Below are positions 43,670-52,323 of a stretch of DNA of 64,000 nucleotides, one piece after another. The notes under the pieces were generated by a model, which did not search any database, was not told the DNA's origin, and was given only the letters and a program-made list of their open reading frames with translations. Both the position numbers and the translations under genes were made by a program. Numbering within the stretch: the stretch's first letter is position 1; each line of letters opens with the position of its first letter. This DNA comes from Streptomyces sp. NBC_00353. Lineage in GTDB: Bacteria > Actinomycetota > Actinomycetes > Streptomycetales > Streptomycetaceae. The stretch is from contig NZ_CP107985.1 of assembly GCF_036108815.1 (NCBI RefSeq), positions 4,402,001 through 4,466,000 on the forward strand, written 5' to 3'.

Positions 43670-45313
43670 GTGCAGCAGGACCTCATCGCGCAGGCCAGGA
43701 CCTGGCTCGCCGAGGACCCCGACCCCGAGACCCGCGACGAGCTCGCCAAGCTCATCGACGCCGAGGATTTCGACGCGCTCGCCGCACGGTTCGCCGGCAC
43801 GCTGCAGTTCGGTACCGCCGGGCTCCGTGGTGAGCTGGGGGCCGGACCGATGCGGATGAACCGGTCCGTGGTCATCCGCGCCGCCGCCGGGCTCGCCGCC
43901 CATCTGAAGGCGCAGGGCCAGACCGGCGGCCTGGTCGTCATCGGGTACGACGCCCGCTACAAGTCCGCCGACTTCGCCCGCGACACCGCGGCCGTGATGA
44001 CGGGCGCAGGCCTGCGGGCGGCGGTCCTCCCCCGCCCGCTGCCCACCCCCGTCCTGGCGTACGCCATAAGGCATCTGGGTGCCGTCGCCGGCGTCGAGGT
44101 GACCGCCAGTCACAACCCGCCGCGTGACAACGGCTACAAGGTCTACCTCGGCGACGGCTCGCAGATCGTGCCCCCGGCGGACGGCGAGATCGCCGACGCG
44201 ATCGCCGCGGTCGGCCCGCTGGCCGGCGTCGACCGGCCGGAGAGCGGCTGGGAGATCCTCGGCGACGAGGTCCTGGACGCCTATCTGGCCCGTACGGACG
44301 CGGTGCTGGACACGGCCGGGTCACCGCGGACCGCCCAGGTCGTGTACACGGCGATGCACGGCGTCGGCACGTCCGTCCTGACCGCCGCCTTCGCGCGCGC
44401 CGGCTTCCCCACGCCCGTGCTGGTCGCCGAACAGGCCGAGCCCGACCCGGCGTTCCCCACCGTCGCCTTCCCCAACCCGGAAGAGCCCGGCGCGATGGAT
44501 CTCGCCTTCGCCACCGCCCGGCGCGCGAACCCGGACATCGTCATCGCCAACGACCCGGACGCCGACCGCTGCGCCGTGGCCGTGCCGGACGCCACCTCGG
44601 ACGGCGGCTGGCGCATGCTGCGCGGCGACGAGGTCGGCGCGCTGCTCGCCGCGCATCTGGTCGCCCGGGGTGCCACCGGCGTCTTCGCCGAGTCCATCGT
44701 GTCGTCGTCGCTGCTCGGCCGGATCGCCGAGAAGGCGGGCAACGGCTACGAGGAGACGCTGACCGGCTTCAAGTGGATCGCCCGCGTCGACGGCCTGCGA
44801 TACGGGTACGAGGAGGCGCTCGGCTACTGCGTCGACCCCGACGGCGTTCGCGACAAGGACGGCATCACGGCCGCCCTGCTCGTCGCCGAGCTGGCCTCCG
44901 TGCTCAAGGAGCAGGGCCGTACGCTCCTCGATCTCCTCGACGACATCGCGGTCGAGCACGGGCTGCACGCCACCGACCAGCTGTCGGTCCGGGTGGAGGA
45001 CCTGTCCGTCATCGCGGACGCCATGCGGCGGCTGCGCGACACCCCGCCGACCGCACTCGCGGGCCTCGCCGTCACCTCGGCCGAGGACCTGTCGGAGGGT
45101 ACGGAGCAGCTGCCGCCCACCGACGGGCTGCGCTACCACCTCGACGGTGCCCGGGTGATCGTCCGCCCGAGCGGCACCGAGCCGAAGCTGAAGTGCTACC
45201 TGGAGGTCGTGGTGCCGGTCGGATCGGCGGACGAACTGCCTGCCGCCCGTGCGAAGGGCGCCGAGCTGCTCGCCGGGATCAAGCGGGATCTGTCGGCGGC
45301 TGCGGGGATCTGA
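43670..45313 (+). CDS. Phosphoglucomutase/phosphomannomutase family protein (phosphopentomutase candidate)
   Basis: 547 residues from GTG 43670. Four-domain alpha-D-phosphohexomutase: FGTAGLRGELGAGPMRMNRS (substrate entry), catalytic Ser147 in VTASHNPPRDNGYK, metal-binding DPDADRCAVA, sugar loop around GYEEALGYC and phosphate loop VRPSGTEPKLKCYLEV. It moves phosphate between C1 and C6 (or C5) of sugars. Its position between purine nucleoside phosphorylase and DeoC suggests it may act as the phosphopentomutase joining (deoxy)ribose 1-phosphate to the 5-phosphate; this is inference. Confidence 0.92.
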   Translation: MQQDLIAQARTWLAEDPDPETRDELAKLIDAEDFDALAARFAGTLQFGTAGLRGELGAGPMRMNRSVVIRAAAGLAAHLKAQGQTGGLVVIGYDARYKSADFARDTAAVMTGAGLRAAVLPRPLPTPVLAYAIRHLGAVAGVEVTASHNPPRDNGYKVYLGDGSQIVPPADGEIADAIAAVGPLAGVDRPESGWEILGDEVLDAYLARTDAVLDTAGSPRTAQVVYTAMHGVGTSVLTAAFARAGFPTPVLVAEQAEPDPAFPTVAFPNPEEPGAMDLAFATARRANPDIVIANDPDADRCAVAVPDATSDGGWRMLRGDEVGALLAAHLVARGATGVFAESIVSSSLLGRIAEKAGNGYEETLTGFKWIARVDGLRYGYEEALGYCVDPDGVRDKDGITAALLVAELASVLKEQGRTLLDLLDDIAVEHGLHATDQLSVRVEDLSVIADAMRRLRDTPPTALAGLAVTSAEDLSEGTEQLPPTDGLRYHLDGARVIVRPSGTEPKLKCYLEVVVPVGSADELPAARAKGAELLAGIKRDLSAAAGI

Positions 45314-45337
45314 GCGGGACCGGCCTCCGTCGTCCAC

Positions 45338-45529
45338 TCATCGGGTACGTGAAGCCGGTGTCCGGTCCGCACAGGACCGGACACCGGCCGCCCGGTGGAG
45401 GCCGTGGACGGGAGTGCCGCAGACCGGCGCGGAACGGCGCGCACACCTGGGGGCTGTCCCGTGGTCGCGAAGGGCGGCGCGGGACGTCCCGAAGGTCTCG
45501 CCACAAGCGGGGCAGGAGGCCGGCGCCAT
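45338..45529 (-). CDS. Possible 63-residue zinc-finger protein
   Basis: ATG 45529 to TGA 45338 gives 63 residues containing CPACGETFGTSRAALRDHG and APRC, a C-x2-C-x12-H-x5-C arrangement like a C2HC zinc finger, then further Cys/His. Third positions are about 80% G or C. There is no good ribosome binding site and the stretch also carries a terminator-like GGGCTGTCCCG, so it may be chance. It fills a 270-bp gap between the convergent phosphohexomutase and PH-domain genes. Confidence 0.35.
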   Translation of the reverse strand: MAPASCPACGETFGTSRAALRDHGTAPRCARRSAPVCGTPVHGLHRAAGVRSCADRTPASRTR

Positions 45530-45587
45530 CCGTGGAATGTCGGTCCGGCCACAAGGACGGAGCGCGGCCGCAGGCCGTGCCGGCCGC

Positions 45588-46226
45588 CTACGCCACCGCG
45601 AACAGCACGACCAGTGCCACCGCACCCACGACCGCCGGCGCAATCACCTCGTACGCCCACCGGACAACAACCGTCCCGGCGCCCTCGGCGCCGCCGTCCC
45701 CTGCCCGTTCGGCCATCTCCCGCAGATCCCGCACCGTCTGGTCGGCCCCGGCGATCCGTGCGTTCGTGTCCCGCACATCCGCGTGCACGGACGTCCGCCG
45801 GTACGGGTCGTCCTGCGCCTTCAGCGTCTGCTGCCGCGCCGCCTTCTTCCGCTGCCGCAGCGACACCGGCACCGCCCACAGCTGGAACTTCGTACCGTCC
45901 TGCGTGAACAGTTCACTGGAGTACCCGGCCCGGACATCCGCGACCGCCGTCCACGGCGCCGTGATCGTACGGAACGGGTTGCGGATCCGGATGCGCCGGG
46001 CGTTCACGAGCACCACCGGCCGCAGCGTGAACGCCACGATCAACGGCACGACCGTCAGCAGCCCGGCGAGCGCCAGCCACGGCACCCGGCCGGCACCCCG
46101 GAACACGGCGTCGCCACCGATCCACCCGACGAGCAGGAGCGTCAGCACACCGCCCACCAGCCCGGCGGGCGACCGGAACGTCCGGTCGGCGTAGGTCGGC
46201 TCGGCTGGGGGCGTGGGGCTCGTCAT
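45588..46226 (-). CDS. Membrane protein with PH-like domain
   Basis: 212 residues from ATG 46226. Two N-terminal transmembrane helices (AGLVGGVLTLLLVGWIGGDA and WLALAGLLTVVPLIVAFTL) are followed by a bacterial PH-like domain (VVLVNARRIRIRNPFRTITA and PWTAVADVRAGYSSELFT) of the bPH6 type. It ends with a charged helix and a C-terminal hydrophobic helix (EVIAPAVVGAVALVVLFAVA). The function of such proteins is unknown. Divergent from deoC. Confidence 0.82.
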   Translation of the reverse strand: MTSPTPPAEPTYADRTFRSPAGLVGGVLTLLLVGWIGGDAVFRGAGRVPWLALAGLLTVVPLIVAFTLRPVVLVNARRIRIRNPFRTITAPWTAVADVRAGYSSELFTQDGTKFQLWAVPVSLRQRKKAARQQTLKAQDDPYRRTSVHADVRDTNARIAGADQTVRDLREMAERAGDGGAEGAGTVVVRWAYEVIAPAVVGAVALVVLFAVA

Positions 46227-46330
46227 GGGCCCGATTGTGCCTGATGCCCGGGGGGCCCGCCGGAGCGGCCACCCACCCACCGGGCCGGCACCCTCGCAAA
46301 CCCGGAATGCGGGTCCCCCTGTACAGGCCG

Positions 46331-46342
46331 CTACGCGCGTAG
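46331..46342. promoter_or_regulatory. Nucleoside-regulon operator, deoC copy, with -10 element
   Basis: Perfect palindrome CTACGCGCGTAG ending 13 bp before the deoC GTG. A TANNNT hexamer (TATGCT, 46344-46349) lies 6 bp before the GTG. Binding here would overlap the promoter directly. Confidence 0.8.
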
Positions 46343-46355
46343 ATATGCTCCTCTG

Positions 46356-47354
46356 GTGACCATGCCCACCACTGCACCCTCCACCACGGCCGAACGCGTG
46401 GGAGGTACCCCCCTCTCCGACGTGACCGCGTCCGACAGCGCGCTGCGCCGCTTCCTGCACGGGCTGCCCGGCGTAGACGCCGTCGGCCTCGAAGCGCGCG
46501 CCGCGTCCCTCGGCACCCGTTCGATCAAGACGACGGCCAAGGCGTACGCGATCGACCTCGCCATCTCGATGATCGACCTGACGACGCTGGAAGGCGCGGA
46601 CACCCCGGGCAAGGTCCGGGCTCTCGCCGCCAAGGCCGTCAACCCCGACCCGACCGACCGCACGACCCCGCGCACCGCCGCGGTCTGCGTCTACCCCGAC
46701 ATGGCGGCGACGGCCGTCACCGCGCTGGCCGGTTCCGGCGTGAAGGTGGCGTCCGTCGCGACGGCCTTCCCCTCCGGGCGCGCCGCGCTCGACATCAAGC
46801 TCGCGGATGTCCGCGACGCCGTGGCCGCCGGGGCCGACGAGATCGACATGGTGATCGACCGGGGCGCGTTCCTCTCCGGCCGTTATCTCAAGGTGTACGA
46901 GGAGATCCTCGCCGTGAAGGCCGAGTGCGCCCGTGCCGACGGCACCGACGCCCGCCTCAAGGTCATCTTCGAGACCGGCGAGCTCTCCACGTACGACAAC
47001 ATCCGCCGCGCCTCCTGGCTCGGGATGCTGGCGGGCGCGGACTTCATCAAGACGTCGACCGGCAAGGTCGGGACGAACGCCACGCCCGCGAACACGCTGC
47101 TGATGCTGGAGGCCGTGCGCGACTTCCGGGAGCAGACCGGTGTGCAGATCGGCGTGAAGCCGGCCGGCGGCATCCGCACCTCGAAGGACGCGATCAAGTT
47201 CCTCGTCCTGGTCAACGAGACCGTCGGCGAGGACTGGCTGGACAACCACTGGTTCCGCTTCGGCGCCTCCAGCCTGCTGAACGACCTGCTGATGCAGCGT
47301 CAGAAGCTCAGCACCGGCCGTTACTCCGGCCCCGATTACGTGACGGTGGACTGA
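46356..47354 (+). CDS. deoC: Deoxyribose-phosphate aldolase
   Basis: 332 residues from GTG 46356. It cleaves 2-deoxyribose 5-phosphate to acetaldehyde and glyceraldehyde 3-phosphate. The Schiff-base lysine is Lys232 in ADFIKTSTGKVGTNATP; DEIDMVIDRGAFLSG and VKPAGGIRTSKDA hold other active-site residues. It is about 80-100 residues longer than E. coli-type DeoC at the N-terminus, as in other actinobacteria. First gene of an operon with two aldehyde dehydrogenase-like genes, which suits disposal of the acetaldehyde. Confidence 0.95.
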   Translation: MTMPTTAPSTTAERVGGTPLSDVTASDSALRRFLHGLPGVDAVGLEARAASLGTRSIKTTAKAYAIDLAISMIDLTTLEGADTPGKVRALAAKAVNPDPTDRTTPRTAAVCVYPDMAATAVTALAGSGVKVASVATAFPSGRAALDIKLADVRDAVAAGADEIDMVIDRGAFLSGRYLKVYEEILAVKAECARADGTDARLKVIFETGELSTYDNIRRASWLGMLAGADFIKTSTGKVGTNATPANTLLMLEAVRDFREQTGVQIGVKPAGGIRTSKDAIKFLVLVNETVGEDWLDNHWFRFGASSLLNDLLMQRQKLSTGRYSGPDYVTVD

Positions 47355-47359
47355 TCCCC

Positions 47360-48817
47360 ATGGCATCTGCATTCGAGTACGCACCCGCCCCCGAGTCGCG
47401 GTCGGTCGTCGACATCGCTCCCTCGTACGGGCTGTTCATCGACGGCGAGTTCACCGACGCGGCCGACGGCAAGGTCTTCAAGACGGTCTCCCCGTCGTCC
47501 GAGGAGGTCCTCTCCGAGGTCGCACAGGCCGGCGCCGCGGACGTCGACCGGGCTGTGAAGGCGGCCCGCAAGGCGTTCGAGAAGTGGTCGGCGCTGCCCG
47601 GCTCCGAGCGCGCCAAGTACCTCTTCCGGATCGCCCGGATCATCCAGGAGCGCAGCCGCGAGCTCGCCGTTCTCGAAACCCTCGACAACGGCAAGCCGAT
47701 CAAGGAGACCCGCGACGCGGACCTTCCGCTGGTCGCGGCGCACTTCTTCTACTACGCGGGCTGGGCCGACAAGCTCGACCACGCCGGCTACGGCCCGAAC
47801 CCCCGCCCGCTCGGCGTCGCGGGCCAGGTCATCCCGTGGAACTTCCCGCTGCTGATGCTGGCCTGGAAGATCGCTCCGGCGCTCGCCACCGGCAACACGG
47901 TGGTCCTGAAGCCCGCCGAGACGACCCCGCTCTCCGCGCTGTTCTTCGCGGACATCTGCCGCCAGGCGGGGCTGCCGAAGGGTGTCGTGAACATCCTCAC
48001 CGGGTACGGGGACGCGGGCGCGGCCCTCGTCGAGCACCCCGACGTCAACAAGGTCGCCTTCACCGGCTCGACCGCGGTCGGCAAGGCCATCGCCCGCCAG
48101 GTCGCGGGCACGGACAAGAAGGTCACCCTGGAGCTGGGCGGCAAGGGCGCGAACATCGTCTTCGACGACGCCCCGATCGACCAGGCCGTCGAGGGCATCG
48201 TCACCGGCATCTTCTTCAACCAGGGCCAGGTCTGCTGCGCGGGCTCGCGCCTCCTCGTCCAGGAGTCGATCCAGGACGAGCTGCTGGACTCCCTGAAGCG
48301 ACGGCTGTCCACGCTGCGCCTCGGCGACCCGCTGGACAAGAACACCGACATCGGCGCGATCAACTCCCAGGAGCAGCTCTCCCGGATCACGGCGCTGGTC
48401 GAGACGGGCGAGGCCGAGGGCGCCGAACGCTGGTCCGCCCCCTGCGAACTCCCGTCGTCCGGTTACTGGTTCGCCCCGACGCTGTTCACGAACGTCACCC
48501 AGGCGCACACCATCGCCCGCGACGAGATCTTCGGCCCGGTGCTGTCCGTCCTGTCGTTCCGTACGCCGGACGAGGCGGTCGCCAAGGCCAACAACAGCCA
48601 GTACGGCCTGTCGGCCGGCATCTGGACGGAGAAGGGCTCCCGCATCCTCGCGGTGGCGAACAAGCTCCGGGCGGGCGTCGTCTGGGCCAACACGTTCAAC
48701 AAGTTCGACCCGACCTCGCCGTTCGGCGGCTACAAGGAGTCGGGCTTCGGCCGCGAAGGCGGCCGTCACGGCCTGGAGGCGTACCTCGCCCCGTCGAGCC
48801 CGGAGGGCGAGCGTTGA
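47360..48817 (+). CDS. Aldehyde dehydrogenase
   Basis: 485 residues from ATG 47360, five bases after the deoC stop. It is an NAD(P)-dependent enzyme oxidising aldehydes to acids; PWNFPLLMLAWKIAPALATG is the cofactor-binding segment, VAFTGSTAVGKAIA the Gly motif, LELGGKGANIVFDDA holds the general-base Glu, and the nucleophile is in NQGQVCCAGSR (Cys292 or Cys293). In this operon it most likely oxidises acetaldehyde from DeoC to acetate. Its stop overlaps the start of the second dehydrogenase-like gene (TGATG). Confidence 0.94.
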   Translation: MASAFEYAPAPESRSVVDIAPSYGLFIDGEFTDAADGKVFKTVSPSSEEVLSEVAQAGAADVDRAVKAARKAFEKWSALPGSERAKYLFRIARIIQERSRELAVLETLDNGKPIKETRDADLPLVAAHFFYYAGWADKLDHAGYGPNPRPLGVAGQVIPWNFPLLMLAWKIAPALATGNTVVLKPAETTPLSALFFADICRQAGLPKGVVNILTGYGDAGAALVEHPDVNKVAFTGSTAVGKAIARQVAGTDKKVTLELGGKGANIVFDDAPIDQAVEGIVTGIFFNQGQVCCAGSRLLVQESIQDELLDSLKRRLSTLRLGDPLDKNTDIGAINSQEQLSRITALVETGEAEGAERWSAPCELPSSGYWFAPTLFTNVTQAHTIARDEIFGPVLSVLSFRTPDEAVAKANNSQYGLSAGIWTEKGSRILAVANKLRAGVVWANTFNKFDPTSPFGGYKESGFGREGGRHGLEAYLAPSSPEGER

Positions 48818-49776
48818 TGAATGCAGTTGAGCACAGTGACCGACTGAGCGTCTTCAAGACCTACAAGCTGTACGTCGGGGGCAAGTTCCCCCGCTCCGAG
48901 AGCGGCCGGGTGTACGAGGTGACGGACTCCAAGGGCAAGTGGCTGGCGAACGCCCCGCAGTCGTCCCGCAAGGACGCGCGTGACGCGGTCGTGGCCGCCC
49001 GCAAGGCGTTCGGCGGATGGTCGGGCGCGACGGCGTACAACCGCGGCCAGATCCTCTACCGCATCGCGGAGATGCTGGAGGGGCGCAAGGCCCAGTTCGT
49101 ACGTGAAGTGGCGGACGCGGAGGGGCTGTCGAAGTCCAAGGCGACGGCCGTCGTGGACGCGGCCATCGACCGCTGGGTCTGGTACGCGGGGTGGACCGAC
49201 AAGATCGGCCAGATCGTGGGCGGGGCGAACCCGGTCGCGGGCCCGTTCTTCAACCTGTCCACGCCCGAGCCGACCGGTGTGGTCACGGTCGTCGCCCCGC
49301 AGCAGTCGTCGTTCCTCGGCCTGGTCTCGGTCGTCGCCCCGGTGATCGCGACCGGCAACACGGCCGTCGTCATCGCGTCCGCCGACGCCCCGCTGCCGGC
49401 GCTGTCCCTGGGCGAGGTGCTGGCCACCTCCGACCTGCCGGGCGGTGTGGTGAACATCCTGTCCGGGAAGACGGCGGAGCTCGCGGCCCCGCTCGCGGCC
49501 CACCAGGACGTCAACGCGATCGACCTCACGGGCGCCGACGCCGAACTGGCGAAGGAACTGGAGATCGCGGCGGCGGACAACCTGAAGCGAGTTCTCCGCC
49601 CACTCGTCTCCCGCCACCGCCCCGAGAAGGAGGCGCAGGGCGCCGCTCGTCCACAGGCTGTGGACAGAGAAGACTGGTCGGCCGACCCGGGCACCCGTCG
49701 CCTGACGGCCTTTCTGGAGACCAAGACGGTCTGGCACCCCACGGGCGCGCTCGGCGTCTCGGGTTCCTCCTACTGA
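48817..49776 (+). CDS. Truncated aldehyde dehydrogenase-like protein, probably catalytically dead
   Basis: 319 residues, starting at the A of TGATG shared with the preceding stop. The N-terminal NAD-binding domain of aldehyde dehydrogenases is recognisable (YKLYVGGKFPRSESGRVYEV, TVVAPQQSSFLGLVSVVAPV, GGVVNILSGKTAELAAPL, AIDLTGAD). The protein lacks the ELGGK Glu and the whole catalytic domain with the Cys nucleophile, being about 165 residues short. Third-position GC is normal and there is no internal stop, so it looks like a maintained pseudoenzyme, perhaps a partner of the active enzyme encoded just before. Confidence 0.85.
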   Translation: MNAVEHSDRLSVFKTYKLYVGGKFPRSESGRVYEVTDSKGKWLANAPQSSRKDARDAVVAARKAFGGWSGATAYNRGQILYRIAEMLEGRKAQFVREVADAEGLSKSKATAVVDAAIDRWVWYAGWTDKIGQIVGGANPVAGPFFNLSTPEPTGVVTVVAPQQSSFLGLVSVVAPVIATGNTAVVIASADAPLPALSLGEVLATSDLPGGVVNILSGKTAELAAPLAAHQDVNAIDLTGADAELAKELEIAAADNLKRVLRPLVSRHRPEKEAQGAARPQAVDREDWSADPGTRRLTAFLETKTVWHPTGALGVSGSSY

Positions 49777-49783
49777 CCGACAC

Positions 49784-49831
49784 GGCTGCGGCCCGCCGCT
49801 CCGGAACACTCCGGAGGGGCGGGCCGCAGCC
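49784..49831. terminator. Bidirectional terminator after the deoC operon
   Basis: 14-bp outer stem GGCTGCGGCCCGCC (49784-49797 with 49818-49831) and a 6-bp inner stem CTCCGG/CCGGAG around a 6-nt loop. It lies between the convergent deoC operon and a secreted-protein gene. Confidence 0.88.
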
Positions 49832-49844
49832 CTGTGCGCCGGGA

Positions 49845-50246
49845 TCAGCCGTGCAGCAGCCCCGTGACCTGCCCCACCACCGGCAGGTCCTTCAGTGCGC
49901 CGCCACTGGTCAGCGGATCGGTCGCGACGCCCGTGGAGAGCGGCTTGAAGTCGGCGACCTGCGTGCCCACCCCGTTCGCCAGCGGGTCCACACCCGTCCC
50001 GGCCAGCGGGTCGAGCTGCAGCTGCGTGACCGGCGAGACCGCGTGCCCTAGCGCCCCGGTCGCGCCGCCGGCCGCATCGCCGACCGCACCGAGGCTGCTG
50101 TCGGCGCCCGAGGCCGGCACGACGGGCAGCGGCGCCGCCTGCGCCGCCGCACCCCCCGCACCGAGCGCGGCGCCCACCGCGGTGACGGTCAGACCCGCGC
50201 GCAGCAGCACACGGCGCCGGGACCTGGAAAGTGCATGACGTGCCAT
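49845..50246 (-). CDS. Small secreted Ala/Gly/Pro-rich protein
   Basis: 133 residues from ATG 50246, with AGGTGGG upstream. A signal peptide with a double-Arg region (SRSRRRVLLRAGLTVTAVGA) ends near AQA-APLP. The mature part is low-complexity, rich in Gly, Ala, Leu, Pro and Thr (SSLGAVGDAAGGATGALGHA). It resembles the small secreted protein at 56263 in style and may belong to a group of abundant Streptomyces surface or exported proteins. No catalytic motif. Function unknown. Confidence 0.75.
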   Translation of the reverse strand: MARHALSRSRRRVLLRAGLTVTAVGAALGAGGAAAQAAPLPVVPASGADSSLGAVGDAAGGATGALGHAVSPVTQLQLDPLAGTGVDPLANGVGTQVADFKPLSTGVATDPLTSGGALKDLPVVGQVTGLLHG

Positions 50247-50375
50247 GGAATTCCCACCTGATCGAACCGATCGAGTAATCATCTGGGCACGTAGCGTAGT
50301 TGAGTTGTGATGCTGGATACCAACAGGGGCACCGGGGGGTCCCCTGCGCGGGTCAATGCCTCACACTGGTGTCCC

Positions 50376-51017
50376 GTGAGTCCCCAACCGATCCCGACCC
50401 GCGTCGTGCTGCTCGCGGGCCCCTCCGGCTCCGGCAAGTCCTCCCTCGCCGCCCGCACCGACCTTCCGGTGCTGCGCCTGGACGACTTCTACAAGGAGGG
50501 CGACGACCCCACCCTGCCGCTGGTCCCGGGCAGTTCGGACGTCGACTGGGACTCCGCGCAGTCCTGGGACGCCGACGCGGCGGTCACCGCCATCACGGAG
50601 CTGTGCCGCACCGGACGTACGAACGTTCCGGTGTACGACATCTCCACCAGCTCCCGGGTCGACCGCGAGGCGCTCCACATCGAGCGCACGCCGCTGTTCG
50701 TGGCCGAGGGCATCTTCGCCGCGGAGATAGTGGAGCGGTGCCAGGACCTGGGGGTCCTGGCGGACGCCCTGTGCCTGCGCGGCCGCCCGACGACGACGTT
50801 CCGCCGCCGGCTGCTGCGGGATCTGCGCGAGGGCCGGAAGTCGGTGCCGTTCCTGCTGCGGCGGGGATGGCGCCTGATGCGGACGGAACGACGGATCGTG
50901 GCGCGCCAGACGGCACTCGGCGCGTATCCCTGCGGGAAGCAGGAGGCACTGGGCCGACTGGCCGCGGCAGCGGCCGGCCGCTGCCGCCGGGCCCCGGCGG
51001 CACGCGAGGTGGCGTAG
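50376..51017 (+). CDS. Uridine kinase-like P-loop protein
   Basis: 213 residues from GTG 50376 (MSPQPIPTRVVLLAGPSGSG); upstream in-frame starts are less likely. P-loop GPSGSGKSSLAAR is followed by LRLDDFYKEGDDPTLPL, the uridine-kinase-type substrate loop, and VAEGIFAAEIVERCQDLG with the Walker B-like Glu. RGRPTTTFRRRLLRDLREGRK could be the Arg lid. The family phosphorylates uridine/cytidine or related small molecules. The context of nucleoside salvage supports uridine kinase-like activity, but substrate identity is not proved. Confidence 0.85.
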   Translation: MSPQPIPTRVVLLAGPSGSGKSSLAARTDLPVLRLDDFYKEGDDPTLPLVPGSSDVDWDSAQSWDADAAVTAITELCRTGRTNVPVYDISTSSRVDREALHIERTPLFVAEGIFAAEIVERCQDLGVLADALCLRGRPTTTFRRRLLRDLREGRKSVPFLLRRGWRLMRTERRIVARQTALGAYPCGKQEALGRLAAAAAGRCRRAPAAREVA

Positions 51018-51493
51018 CCGGGAGGGCTCCGGGAGTTCACGCGTCCCGCAGCCCGAGTGCCGGCCCGCCTCCGAGGAGCGCGGCCACCGCCCATCCGGCG
51101 CGCAAGCCCAGCACCGAACCACAGCCCGCCGTACGGATCGTCGTCGCCGACGACCACCAGGTCGTACGTACGGGCTTCGCCGCCCTGCTGGACACCCAGC
51201 CGGACTTCAGCGTTGTCGGCACGGCGTGCGACGGGGCGGAGGCGGTACGGACCTGAGTCGGCCTCCGGCCCGACGTGGTCCTCATGGACGTGCGGATGCC
51301 GGGCACGGACGGCATCGAAGCGACAAGACAGCCGGCCGGTCCGGGGCGGAGCCGCCCCGCAAGGACGCCGCCCCCGACGCACCGCAGGGCCGGACAGGAC
51401 CCCCCGGCCCGTCCGACCCTGCTGTGTTCCCCCGTGAACCCACCGCTTCCCCCGAAGCGGCAGGCCCCGTTTCCCCCGGTTCCCCCGCTGCCT
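51018..51493. other. Gene-free gap holding a decayed response regulator
   Basis: 476 bp between the uridine-kinase-like gene and sigQ. Apart from the response-regulator remnant at 51131-51331, the rest is GC-rich sequence without a supported gene or strong hairpin. Confidence 0.5.
51131..51331 (+). pseudogene. Remnant of a NarL-type response regulator
   Basis: The frame reads VRIVVADDHQVVRTGFAALL, then a normal receiver segment up to GAEAVRT, an in-frame TGA (51254-51256), then continues in the same frame as VGLRPDVVLMDVRMPGTDGI and EATRQ, where similarity stops. The phospho-acceptor Asp (LMDVRMPG) is present, but the rest of the receiver and the LuxR helix-turn-helix are gone, and no start codon with ribosome binding site is seen. 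It is a nonsense-mutated and deleted fragment, adjacent to a living two-component system on the far side of sigQ. Confidence 0.85.
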
Positions 51494-52240
51494 TCAGGCC
51501 ACCAGCTCGCCGAAGGACTCCTCCTCGTCACGGCCGAAGCTCAGCACCTCGTCCTCGCGCAGCCGTCGCAACGACCGCCAGATGCTCGACTTCACCGTGC
51601 CGACACTGATGCCGAGTATCGACGCGATCTCCGGGTCCGTGCGCCCCTCGTAGTACCGCAGGACCAGCATCGTGCGCTGGAGTTCCGGCAGCCGCGCCAG
51701 CGCCTGCCAGAGCACGGCGCGCAGCTCCGTTCCGCGCATCGCGTCCGTGTCGCCCGCCGTCTCCGGCAGCTCCTCGGTCGGGTATTCGTTCAGCTTGCGC
51801 CGGCGCCAGGCGCTGATGTGCAGATTGGTCATGGTGCGGCGCAGGTACCCGCCGACCGCCGCCTTGTCGCTGATCCGGTCCCATGCCCGGTACGTCGAGA
51901 AGAGGGCGCTCTGCAGCAGGTCCTCGGCCTCGAACCGGTCACCGGTCAGGTGGTAGGCGGTTGCGTACAGGGAGGCGCGGCGCTCCTGGACGTAGGCCGT
52001 GAACGCCGCTTCGGCGTCCGCGGTCTCCGCCAGGGGCTTCCGCTCCCCCGGGCCCTCCCCGTACACCGCTCCCCCGTTGGCCCCCGCAGATGCGTCGACC
52101 ACCGTCATGTACGACGTGTGCTGACGTCCGACACCACGAACGCACCCCCGCCCTGCGGCACCGGACTTCTCGGTGCTCCTGCCGACGTCGTGGAGACGCG
52201 TGACAACTGCGCTTGAGGTGGTGCTGTGCAGTGCGTTCAT
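51494..52240 (-). CDS. sigQ: ECF-type sigma factor SigQ (SigE family)
   Basis: 248 residues from ATG 52240 with a GGGGGG ribosome binding site; a longer frame to 52306 is possible. Region 2 (TAYHLTGDRFEAEDLLQSAL and RAWDRISDKAAVGGYLRRTM) and region 4 (LPELQRTMLVLRYYEGRTDP then EIASILGISVGTVKSSIW) are intact. The N-terminal 90 residues are unconserved, as in SigQ of S. coelicolor. SigQ is divergent from and under control of AfsQ1/AfsQ2, and in S. coelicolor acts on antibiotic production. The AfsQ1-like site lies between them. Confidence 0.88.
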   Translation of the reverse strand: MNALHSTTSSAVVTRLHDVGRSTEKSGAAGRGCVRGVGRQHTSYMTVVDASAGANGGAVYGEGPGERKPLAETADAEAAFTAYVQERRASLYATAYHLTGDRFEAEDLLQSALFSTYRAWDRISDKAAVGGYLRRTMTNLHISAWRRRKLNEYPTEELPETAGDTDAMRGTELRAVLWQALARLPELQRTMLVLRYYEGRTDPEIASILGISVGTVKSSIWRSLRRLREDEVLSFGRDEEESFGELVA

Positions 52241-52323
52241 CTCGCGCCCCCCGTCGGTGGAGTCCGTCCGTTCCATCTGCCACTGAGCTTGCCCGGGCAG
52301 TTTCATGGCGCTGTCCGCCGACT

